DNA of 64,000 nucleotides from Mucilaginibacter_A sp041088075 (GTDB lineage: Bacteria > Bacteroidota > Bacteroidia > Sphingobacteriales > Sphingobacteriaceae): positions 45,834 through 109,833 of the forward strand of contig NZ_JBGCVY010000027.1 of NCBI RefSeq assembly GCF_041088075.1, in the 5' to 3' direction. Positions 51,734 to 58,956 of the stretch are shown here, in pieces. The position numbers and the translations under genes are program-made. Numbering within the stretch: the first letter of the stretch is position 1; each line of letters begins with the position of its first letter. The notes under the pieces are model-generated. The model did no database searches. It was not told the origin of the DNA and saw only the letters and a list, made by a program, of their open reading frames with translations.

Positions 51734-53587
51734 TTAGTGGTTGATAAACAACCGATAAGCCGAATTAATCACGCTCCGGCTGCTGAGTTTTGATTGCAGC
51801 AGGGTGAGCAAAGTTTCCCATTCATCTGCCAAAAGCTTGCTGTCATCGGCAGGTTTTAAATAAATGTCCACCGTTTTTTTAAACCCTTCTTTGGGGTTGG
51901 TTGATACAACAACGCCTTTATCTATTTTAACGTCGGTAATTTTATTGCCCAGTTCGTAAAAGCAAAAACTGATCAAATCGGCCTGGGTAACAATCCGGTC
52001 TTTGGTGGTTAAACCATATTTGTAAGCCTGCACACGTTCGGTAGCGCCCAGGCTGTCCCTGCCGCCAACCGTAGTCGTCATCAGGCGTAAACTATCGGCT
52101 TTTATTTTAAGAGTTTCGAACTGCTGCAAGCGCGAACCACGCCGGATATTATTGGCCGCACCGGCAAGCGTCGTCCAATATTGCAGGTAAAGCATGGTGG
52201 CTTTATTGCCCGGTTTGATGATCAAATAGTTAAACATCTCGCGGCCGGCCTCGCTATTGCGTGATTTTTTTTCAATCAAAGCCAGGTTCTGGTCCAGCGC
52301 TTTTAAAATATTATTTAAAAAATCATTGCCGTAACTGGAAAATGCGGCTTTTTCATCCCTTAAAAGTTCAAATAAATATTCGATGATTTGTTGTGCGTTC
52401 CGCGAATCAAAACGCTCTGCCCCACCGTTTCGGATTGAGTAACTGCCTTCAAAACTTTGTGCGGCTTGTGTATATGGTATTTCACTGTAATGAACGTTCT
52501 TATCGTCGTAAAGCTGGCCGACCGACAAAAAATGATCGTTAGCAGCAACTTTGATCGGGATGATATTGTTTATTTCCCTCAGCCTGTACTTTTGCTCGTG
52601 GCGCCTTCTGTTTACTATTGGGATACAATTTACAGATACCTGGAGTTCATCAATAACCGGTGCAGAAATAGCCGCCGGAAAACTGATCCTGATCCAAACG
52701 CAAGGTTTAAGCCGGCTAAGGTCTGATGCATTAAATATACCGGTAAAAGAAGCAGGAAATGTTTGCAGGTAACTGCTGATGTCGTTTAGTTTGTCGTCTG
52801 TCAACGTGATAAACCGGTTGGCATAGTATTCCTTAATATCCCGCGTAATCAGGTTGATCACGTTTTGTTCGTAAAAAACCGGCCGGTTGTTAATCTCCTG
52901 GTCTTCTTTGTAGCGCAGGCCCGGTTCTGTTTGCAGTTCCTGTTCGTCCAGGCTGCATTTAACTACGGATAGCAGCTTGTAGAAATCATCGTTTGCAGAA
53001 AAGTCCGACCATTCAAAAAACAAGGCCAGGTTTTGCAGATTGGTTAATCCCGGCGCGCATTCAATCCCAATCCATAATTCGTTTGCTGCGATGGTTAGGT
53101 TGGAAGCAGTAGTAAGCAACGTATTTCTACGCATGGATGCTTCGTCATGCTCATACAAATTTTTGCCGCAGCAAGTATATTTAATGGTTAAATTGTACAA
53201 ATCAAGCTCGCCTACTGGCGAAAAAAATACATCAATGTCTTCCGTTTTTGAGCCTGCATCTTTTGTTACCTGCCTTTTGTACAAAAAATGATTATTTGCG
53301 TTGACCACTTCCCTGTTTTCTAAAGGCTGCGTTTTAAGCACGGCGTGTGACGGCAATGCCGAAGTAAGATAATCTGAAGCAAGGATGCGCGATATCTTGC
53401 CCAAAACCCGGTTCTCTAAATTTTTAACATCGTTTGATACGTTAAAAATTTCGGCGCTTAATGCTTCAACCAGCAGCTTTACCATCGGGTCCATATCATT
53501 GATGTTGGTGGTGCCCCAATAATCCATGGCATTGCGCAGCATCCTTGTTCTGATATCTTCCTTCGAATTAAAAAATACGGTACTCAT
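51734..53587 (-). CDS. tssF: Type VI secretion baseplate protein TssF (subtype iii)
   Basis: A 617-residue protein starting MSTVFFNSKEDIRTRMLRNAMDYWGTTNINDMDPMVKLLVEALSAEIFNVSNDVKNLENRVL, the helical N-terminal of TssF-like wedge subunits, followed by ALPSHAVLKTQPLENREVVNANNHFLYKRQVTKDAGSKTEDIDVFFSPVGELDLYNL. Later segments (WIRISFPAAISAPVIDELQVSVNCIPIVNRRR) are typical of phage-gp6-like TssF domains. It is 4 nt downstream of tssE on the same strand. GTAAAAGAAGCAG, an imperfect family-A string, lies at 52743-52755. Confidence 0.82.
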   Translation of the reverse strand: MSTVFFNSKEDIRTRMLRNAMDYWGTTNINDMDPMVKLLVEALSAEIFNVSNDVKNLENRVLGKISRILASDYLTSALPSHAVLKTQPLENREVVNANNHFLYKRQVTKDAGSKTEDIDVFFSPVGELDLYNLTIKYTCCGKNLYEHDEASMRRNTLLTTASNLTIAANELWIGIECAPGLTNLQNLALFFEWSDFSANDDFYKLLSVVKCSLDEQELQTEPGLRYKEDQEINNRPVFYEQNVINLITRDIKEYYANRFITLTDDKLNDISSYLQTFPASFTGIFNASDLSRLKPCVWIRISFPAAISAPVIDELQVSVNCIPIVNRRRHEQKYRLREINNIIPIKVAANDHFLSVGQLYDDKNVHYSEIPYTQAAQSFEGSYSIRNGGAERFDSRNAQQIIEYLFELLRDEKAAFSSYGNDFLNNILKALDQNLALIEKKSRNSEAGREMFNYLIIKPGNKATMLYLQYWTTLAGAANNIRRGSRLQQFETLKIKADSLRLMTTTVGGRDSLGATERVQAYKYGLTTKDRIVTQADLISFCFYELGNKITDVKIDKGVVVSTNPKEGFKKTVDIYLKPADDSKLLADEWETLLTLLQSKLSSRSVINSAYRLFINH

Positions 53588-53591
53588 TTAG

Positions 53592-54026
53592 TCAGGCTGA
53601 TAAAGGGCTTAAATATAATGAAGTTGCAAACCTATAATATTCCCCGGTTTCCTGCATTTTTCCGCTTACCGTTATTTCCACTTTTTTCTTGATCTCGTTT
53701 ACATTTCTTAACGGATAAAATTTATTTACTTCTTTAATGTGTACATCAACCTGAATGTCGTACAAGCGCTGTTCGTACCGGCTGATGGAGCGCAACAACG
53801 ATTGCCTCAGCTTTTCTTCCCAAATACTTTCACTGATGATGAGTTCAAAATCCAGGTCCCAAATCTCGCATCCGAAATCAGGCCGAAAGCGGTGCTCGCC
53901 ATGCCGTGTAAAAATAATCAATTCGATATATTGCGAAATTGATGCGCCAACATCCTGAACATCAAAATCTTGTCCTTGAAATACTTTACCTAACCGTAGC
54001 GGTTTTTTGTAATTGGGAATCAACAT
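53592..54026 (-). CDS. tssE: Type VI secretion baseplate protein TssE (gp25-like)
   Basis: A 144-residue protein of the phage gp25 lysozyme-like family. The core GASISQYIELIIFTRHGEHRFRPDFGCEIWDLDFE contains the E-x-x-F/x-T-x-G-E-R-R-F-x-P-x-F-G pattern of the GPW_gp25 domain; here ERR appears as EHRF. The sheath initiator in the secretion baseplate. tssF follows after 4 nt. Confidence 0.88.
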   Translation of the reverse strand: MLIPNYKKPLRLGKVFQGQDFDVQDVGASISQYIELIIFTRHGEHRFRPDFGCEIWDLDFELIISESIWEEKLRQSLLRSISRYEQRLYDIQVDVHIKEVNKFYPLRNVNEIKKKVEITVSGKMQETGEYYRFATSLYLSPLSA

Positions 54027-54324
54027 GTTAATGCAGGTTTGTAATGGAAGCTTTAATTTTATTTACCGGTAAACAAATCGTTTGATAAATAGTTGTACGT
54101 GCAATTTGCGGGTTGAAAGTTATTTATTTTTACATTGCGCCTGTTTATAATTTTATAATAAATATATAATGCTTCTTTTATGCCTATAAAATTGGTGTTT
54201 AGCTATCCAATCGGTACAAAAAGCACTATCGGTTACTGATTTTTAGGCGATAAAAGAAGCATGTAAAATATTTGAATAAAGCACAGGGTTTAACCATTAT
54301 GAAACCGTTTATGAACCAATATTA
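54027..54324. promoter_or_regulatory. Divergent upstream region of tssE-tssF and tssO
   Basis: 298 nt without a gene; it must hold the start signals for both divergent transcripts. A family-A element (54169-54262) occupies its centre. TAACTTTC on the minus strand (about 54115-54122) is 7/8 of a -7 element for tssE; no confident promoter was found for tssO. Confidence 0.4.
54169..54262. repeat. Family-A paired element (94 bp), tssE-tssO gap
   Basis: ATGCTTCTTTTATGCCTATAAAATTGGTG faces CTGATTTTTAGGCGATAAAAGAAGCAT around a ~38-nt loop with ATCGGTACAAAAAGCACTATCGG. It lies in a divergent promoter region, so it cannot be a terminator for either neighbour. Confidence 0.85.
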
Positions 54325-54843
54325 ATGAAGCCTGTAAACAACAACGACCTTCGAAACGCTTACGTCAAATTCGTCTTTTACTTTGTTGCCCTGATGGTGT
54401 TCAGCATAATGGGGGTGTACTTTTTCTTTATCACAACAAACCGCGAAGTAACGCTGCTGAACGAAAAGGTAAAAGAATCAGACCGTTTAATTGCCATCAG
54501 GAGCGATATCAACAACAACTTTGATATTATTTTGCAACGTCTGGAACAATTGTCGCAATACACCAAAATGAACGCCGAAGAGCTGAACAACCAAAATATA
54601 TTGCTCAACGACATACAGGAAAGCAACCAGAAAATACAGGTTAAACTGCAGCAAAACAGTATTCCGCTAAAAAGTTTTGACCTGTACAAAAAGCTGAGCG
54701 ACAACGTATCGGTAGCAGCAACGATTAAAGATTCTTTATTTACCACCCGGTTTCAAATTGAAAGTTCGCGGTCGCAATTAGAATCGTGCAACAGAACAAA
54801 CAACACTGCGGTCAATAAAATTAAAGGACGGTTTGGAAGATAA
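54325..54843 (+). CDS. tssO: Type VI secretion membrane protein TssO (subtype iii)
   Basis: A 172-residue protein with one membrane helix (FVFYFVALMVFSIMGVYFFFI, residues ~14-34) and a periplasmic coiled coil rich in Asn, Gln and Lys (LLNEKVKESDRLIAIRSDINNNFDIILQRLEQLSQYTKMNAEELNNQ). Size, topology and neighbourhood fit TssO, a Bacteroidota-specific component of the membrane complex. It starts the plus-strand run of tss genes, with the next start 11 nt after its stop. Confidence 0.72.
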   Translation: MKPVNNNDLRNAYVKFVFYFVALMVFSIMGVYFFFITTNREVTLLNEKVKESDRLIAIRSDINNNFDIILQRLEQLSQYTKMNAEELNNQNILLNDIQESNQKIQVKLQQNSIPLKSFDLYKKLSDNVSVAATIKDSLFTTRFQIESSRSQLESCNRTNNTAVNKIKGRFGR

Positions 54844-54854
54844 TATCACTTATT

Positions 54855-55343
54855 ATGAAATTTAGTTTAAAAGAAAGGCGCGAAAAATTTTTGTTCTTTT
54901 TAGGCCTGTTTTTATTTACCGCTTCTGTGTTGTGTACGGCTATTTTTTATAATTATGGCAATGGCAGCGATGTATCAAAAAGCGAATTTGCAAAGCGGTT
55001 ACAAGAGGAAGAACGTTTTGAGGCCACGGTAGCCGAGGCCAGCCCTGCCATTGATACCACTTATGCCCATATTGTAAAGTTTAACCCCAATGTGCAGGCA
55101 CTTTTTTTAGAAAACGATATAAAAAATTCGATCACGGCCATACGCTCGTACTACAACAGCCGCCCTTACGACAGCCGTTACAAGTGTTTTATTTTCGCTT
55201 CCAAAATCCAAGAAAACCTTTTTTACGATAAACGTGAACTTAAAGGAAATTACAACGATATTGGCCGCCTAAACAAACTTTTAAATGATTGTAAGCTATC
55301 AACCCGGCAGTTGCAGCAAAGCCTTAATTCTGCCAACCATTAG
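54855..55343 (+). CDS. Second small single-pass type VI secretion protein, TssO-like
   Basis: A 162-residue protein with a basic N terminus (MKFSLKERREKF), one helix (LFFLGLFLFTASVLCTAIFYN, residues ~12-32) and a helical periplasmic domain, ending KLSTRQLQQSLNSANH. Like its upstream neighbour in size and topology but with no obvious shared sequence. It is most likely a TssO-family or TssO-partner protein. TssQ, a small lipoprotein in some subtype iii loci, is an alternative; the Cys near residue 27 has no good lipobox (VLC). Confidence 0.55.
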   Translation: MKFSLKERREKFLFFLGLFLFTASVLCTAIFYNYGNGSDVSKSEFAKRLQEEERFEATVAEASPAIDTTYAHIVKFNPNVQALFLENDIKNSITAIRSYYNSRPYDSRYKCFIFASKIQENLFYDKRELKGNYNDIGRLNKLLNDCKLSTRQLQQSLNSANH

Positions 55344-55427
55344 CTTTCAGCCGTTAGCTATCAGCCATTAACTATCAACCATCAGCCATTAACTAACCAC
55401 TTCTTGTAAAAAAACAAAAAGCAACCG
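55344..55427 (+). repeat. Short tandem-like repeat in the tssO-like to tssP gap
   Basis: AGCTATCAGCCATTAACTATCAACCATCAGCCATTAACTAACC consists of imperfect ~11-nt units of ATCA(A/G)CCATTAACT. A similar low-complexity pattern (TAGTTGATAGCTCATAG) lies between purE and purK at 33360-33405. Confidence 0.6.
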
Positions 55428-56387
55428 ATGCCAGACGATTACAACAGCGGAAGAGCGATCAATACCAACAGGCAAAATTATGTTTTCCTGTACATTGTAG
55501 CCACCATACTTCTTTTAGCAGGTCTTATTTTTTTATTTAAAAGTTCTTTGTTTGATAAAAGGACCACCAACGCCCGAATTTTAAAGGACGAGATTTTTTT
55601 GAATGAAGACTTGGTTTACTCGGACAATACGCCCGAAGCCAAAAAGTGGTTATGGGAGTTTGGAAACGGCGATCGCTCGAACCGGCAAAACGGCAGTTAC
55701 CGCTTTAAAAAATCCGGTGCTTATATCATCCGGGTAACGGTAGATGGCAACCTGCAGCAACAATTTCCGATCAATGTTAAAGATACCGCCGTGGCTTTGG
55801 GTAAAGATACGCTGCTTACTGTTAACGGCCCAACACGTGGAATTGTTAACGAAGAAGTAAGGTTAGAAGCGCAGGGAAATGCCCGAATATACGAATGGTC
55901 TTTCGGCGAGACCGGCAGGGTAGATATCAAAGGCCCGACCGCGCTGTACACGTATCATAACGCCGGAACTTATTTTGTGCGGCTGCGTGCCGATAATGTT
56001 ACCCGGCCGGTTTATCATAAAATATTGATTACCAACCCTGACTCAACGGTTAATGCGATGATAATGCCGGGAGAAGGGGAACGGAAAGTGGTGGATGACA
56101 TCCGGGCACACCTTCAGGCCATTGCCAACGGTGCTGATTTTAATTCAAACTACTACTACCTCGTTAATAAATATTTTTGCGGGGATGAAAAGGTAAGTGT
56201 TAATGTTGAGGCCAACGGCGACAGAAAGCAAACCGATTTTTACTCGTATTGCATGCGGCTGACATTTGGCGGAGGCGTTAATGTTGACGAAGCACAAACT
56301 GCGCTTAAAGCAAAATCAACCTGTTCAAACCTGCTTACCGTAAAGCAACACCTTTCGCAATTAAACCCTAATAAAGAAATAAAATAA
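55428..56387 (+). CDS. tssP: Type VI secretion protein TssP (subtype iii), tandem PKD-like domains
   Basis: A 319-residue protein with one helix (NYVFLYIVATILLLAGLIFLF, residues ~16-36) and two PKD-like beta-sandwich domains: KKWLWEFGNGDRSNRQNGSYRFKKSGAYIIRVTV (~70-125) and RIYEWSFGETGRVDIKGPTALYTYHNAGTYFVRLRAD (~145-200). W-x-F-G-x-G and Y-x-G-x-Y-x-V are PKD signatures. A helical C-terminal domain follows. Predicted periplasmic part of the membrane complex. ATACTTCTTTTA lies in frame in the helix (55506-55517). Confidence 0.75.
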   Translation: MPDDYNSGRAINTNRQNYVFLYIVATILLLAGLIFLFKSSLFDKRTTNARILKDEIFLNEDLVYSDNTPEAKKWLWEFGNGDRSNRQNGSYRFKKSGAYIIRVTVDGNLQQQFPINVKDTAVALGKDTLLTVNGPTRGIVNEEVRLEAQGNARIYEWSFGETGRVDIKGPTALYTYHNAGTYFVRLRADNVTRPVYHKILITNPDSTVNAMIMPGEGERKVVDDIRAHLQAIANGADFNSNYYYLVNKYFCGDEKVSVNVEANGDRKQTDFYSYCMRLTFGGGVNVDEAQTALKAKSTCSNLLTVKQHLSQLNPNKEIK

Positions 56388-56423
56388 CCAAGGCCAGTTT
56401 TAATTTAGCTCGATTTAATTTTC

Positions 56424-56515
56424 ATGCTTCTTTTATCCCATAAAAAAACAATAAAACACTGATGCTTTTGTATTGATGGCACAACAAACAAAAATTATGG
56501 TGCTAAAAGAAGTAC
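56424..56515. repeat. Family-A paired element (92 bp), tssP-tssR gap
   Basis: ATGCTTCTTTTATCCCATAAAAAAACA faces AAAATTATGGTGC then TAAAAGAAGTAC. The right arm is near-identical over 22 nt to a coding segment of the RsmB-like gene (41004-41025). Confidence 0.8.
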
Positions 56516-56560
56516 TGCCATTTTTTTGACCTACATTAGACCAGGCCTACCCTATCCGTT

Positions 56561-58939
56561 ATGAAAAAATTTTTATCCTTTTTAACAATTTGTTTTTCGC
56601 TGGCAGCAAATGCCCAATCACCGGTATCCATCAGCAAAAAAGTAGCCACTTTGCCCGTTGCTTTTGAAAAGCCGAACAGCAAAACCAATGTTTATGATAA
56701 TGGCAAAACAACAGCCTTACCGTGGATCGTATTTTCTGACCGGAACGAAAACTATACTTATACTTCGCAGGGCGGATCACTGGTGATGAAAAAGATAAAG
56801 TTTATGGAGCCATTTTACGTAAGCGAAGCGCGTGATGGTTATATCAAACTGATTAAATACCAACCGGGCATGGTACAAGGCCGTAAACTGAATAGTAAAA
56901 AAGCGGCACAAAGTTATGGCTGGATTAGTAAAGATAAAGTACTTTTATGGCAATCAGCCTATTTAAACTCTCAAAGCGGCTACCCGGAAAAAGCAATTGC
57001 GATCATGTCGGGAAAGGGCCCTTTAACCATACCGGGCGTTTATTATGACCGTACAGATTCATTGTATGTATATACATCGCCGGAGCTGGAGCATAAAAAA
57101 ACCAAGGTAGCCTTGCACCAGTTATTGTACGTATTCAAAAAATCGTCTGACGGTAAAACATTGCTGGTAGGATCAGACCCGCAATTGACCACCGATAGTG
57201 CTGCAAGTAGTGTTTACGGCTGGGTGCCGGCAGATGCAGTACATAGTTGGGGCGACAGGCTTTACATCGGTTCGGCAAAAAACTGGAATTACGATGCAGA
57301 CGATTCTGTAGCAACGGTGATTAACCAATCGTTAAAAGCCGACAAACCTGGAATTGCATTTGTGTTTGACCCGCTAATTGATCAGGATCAACCCCTGTTA
57401 CGCAGTATGCCTGTAACTTACTTAACTAAGGATAATGCAGCAGGAAACATCGAACTTGGTATCGCCACAGATGTTTATAATAAATCGCAAAACAGCATCA
57501 TCAACATCAAAGGCGGGCATCTAAACTATCAGAACTATTTAGACATCCGCAAAAATATCCACAAAATCAACGTAATATTTGTAGTTGACGGGGGAAGTTC
57601 GATGCGCAATTATTTTTCCGGCCTAACCAATACCATCCAGTCTTTCGAAAATATTTTTAACAGTTACGATAAGCGTAACCAAATCAGTTACGGAGCGGTG
57701 GTTTATCGTGGCGCTAAAAACTGTTCGGCAGGCGGTATCGAACAACAAACATTAAATGCAGATTACAGGAAAGTGATTAGCTTTTTGGATAAACAAGCCG
57801 GTGTAACCGTAGCCACTTGCGAATCTGCACCAAACAGCCAGCCGGTTTTTGAAGGTTTGCATACTTCTTTAAACCTTTTTAAAAACCATAAAAACGAAAC
57901 TAACCTGGTTGTGCTGATTGGCAGTACCGGCAACAGCTCGGAAAATGCCAGGCTCAATGATTTAGCTACCGAAACGGCCAATGCCGATGCCCGATTATTG
58001 GCCATACAAGTTTACAGCGATTACAACCCCATCTACAACGACTTTGTGATACAATCCCGCAAGCTGGTATCCCGATCGGCTGCACTGCTTGCCGACCGTA
58101 AAAAGAACCGTATGGTGGTAGGCGAAGGTTTAAGCAATAACCAGCAATTTAACGTTTCAGTTTCCGACTCTGTATCTTTTTATTTAGATTATCCTAAAAA
58201 CAGCCTGATCCAGGGCGCCGTCGTTTTTCCGCCTAAAGGTGTTGTAAAAACCAACCAGGCGATGAATGCGGCACTTAAACGCTTCATGACCGAAACCCAA
58301 AATGATATACATACACAAATCCACTCCTTAGATAGTGCTTTCAGGCTAACCGGGCGCGAACATCGCTTTGTGGCACCCGTTGTGATGTCGGAATTTACAA
58401 GTAATGCTTCGGATAGCCTGGGCGATAACTTGCCGCATAATGCTTTTAAATATTATTTTAGTGCCCAGGCCCCGGCCAATTTAGTAGCTGAGCATCCAAA
58501 CCAGTTGCAATATTTAGTGATCCTAAACGAAGCTGAATACAAGCAGCTATTTGATATTTTATCCATGATGATCGGTGAGAACCTACAACAGGATGCCGGC
58601 AATTACCGCAGCCAGCTTTTTAAAAATTATGTAACGGTGATCCATAAATATCTCGAAAAAAAGGACATAACAAAGTCTGCCATTAAGCAAATGCTGCTGA
58701 GCGACTATATTAGCAAAACTACGGGCATTGTTGTTCCTGCAAGCCGGAAAGACCTGTTTAAATACAAGGTGGTTGATTTAAAGCATAGCAGCCGGATGCC
58801 TCAGCAGCAATTTGAAACTTATGTTAATTATCTTGTTAAAAGCCGTAACACCATAAAGCAGCAGGTATTAATCCAACAGCATTTTACATCCAACGGAAAA
58901 GTATATTATTACGTAACGCAGGCCAACTGGAATAACTAA
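56561..58939 (+). CDS. tssR: Type VI secretion protein TssR (subtype iii), with a vWA-like domain
   Basis: A 792-residue exported protein. The signal peptide MKKFLSFLTICFSLAANAQ is cut near residue 19. SH3-like repeats follow (YGWISKDKVLLWQS, YGWVPADAVHSWGDRLY, residues ~110-245). A von Willebrand A-like domain (about residues 325-480) begins KINVIFVVDGGSSMRNYFSGL; its MIDAS reads DGGSS rather than DxSxS, so metal binding is uncertain. The C-terminal ~250 residues are helical. Size and architecture match TssR, the large periplasmic component found only in subtype iii. tssH starts 17 nt later. Confidence 0.82.
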   Translation: MKKFLSFLTICFSLAANAQSPVSISKKVATLPVAFEKPNSKTNVYDNGKTTALPWIVFSDRNENYTYTSQGGSLVMKKIKFMEPFYVSEARDGYIKLIKYQPGMVQGRKLNSKKAAQSYGWISKDKVLLWQSAYLNSQSGYPEKAIAIMSGKGPLTIPGVYYDRTDSLYVYTSPELEHKKTKVALHQLLYVFKKSSDGKTLLVGSDPQLTTDSAASSVYGWVPADAVHSWGDRLYIGSAKNWNYDADDSVATVINQSLKADKPGIAFVFDPLIDQDQPLLRSMPVTYLTKDNAAGNIELGIATDVYNKSQNSIINIKGGHLNYQNYLDIRKNIHKINVIFVVDGGSSMRNYFSGLTNTIQSFENIFNSYDKRNQISYGAVVYRGAKNCSAGGIEQQTLNADYRKVISFLDKQAGVTVATCESAPNSQPVFEGLHTSLNLFKNHKNETNLVVLIGSTGNSSENARLNDLATETANADARLLAIQVYSDYNPIYNDFVIQSRKLVSRSAALLADRKKNRMVVGEGLSNNQQFNVSVSDSVSFYLDYPKNSLIQGAVVFPPKGVVKTNQAMNAALKRFMTETQNDIHTQIHSLDSAFRLTGREHRFVAPVVMSEFTSNASDSLGDNLPHNAFKYYFSAQAPANLVAEHPNQLQYLVILNEAEYKQLFDILSMMIGENLQQDAGNYRSQLFKNYVTVIHKYLEKKDITKSAIKQMLLSDYISKTTGIVVPASRKDLFKYKVVDLKHSSRMPQQQFETYVNYLVKSRNTIKQQVLIQQHFTSNGKVYYYVTQANWNN

Positions 58940-58956
58940 GCATCAAACCATCAACA

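Noticed and set aside
52457..52772. Plus-strand frames inside tssF
   Set aside because: Antisense shadows of tssF with no independent support.
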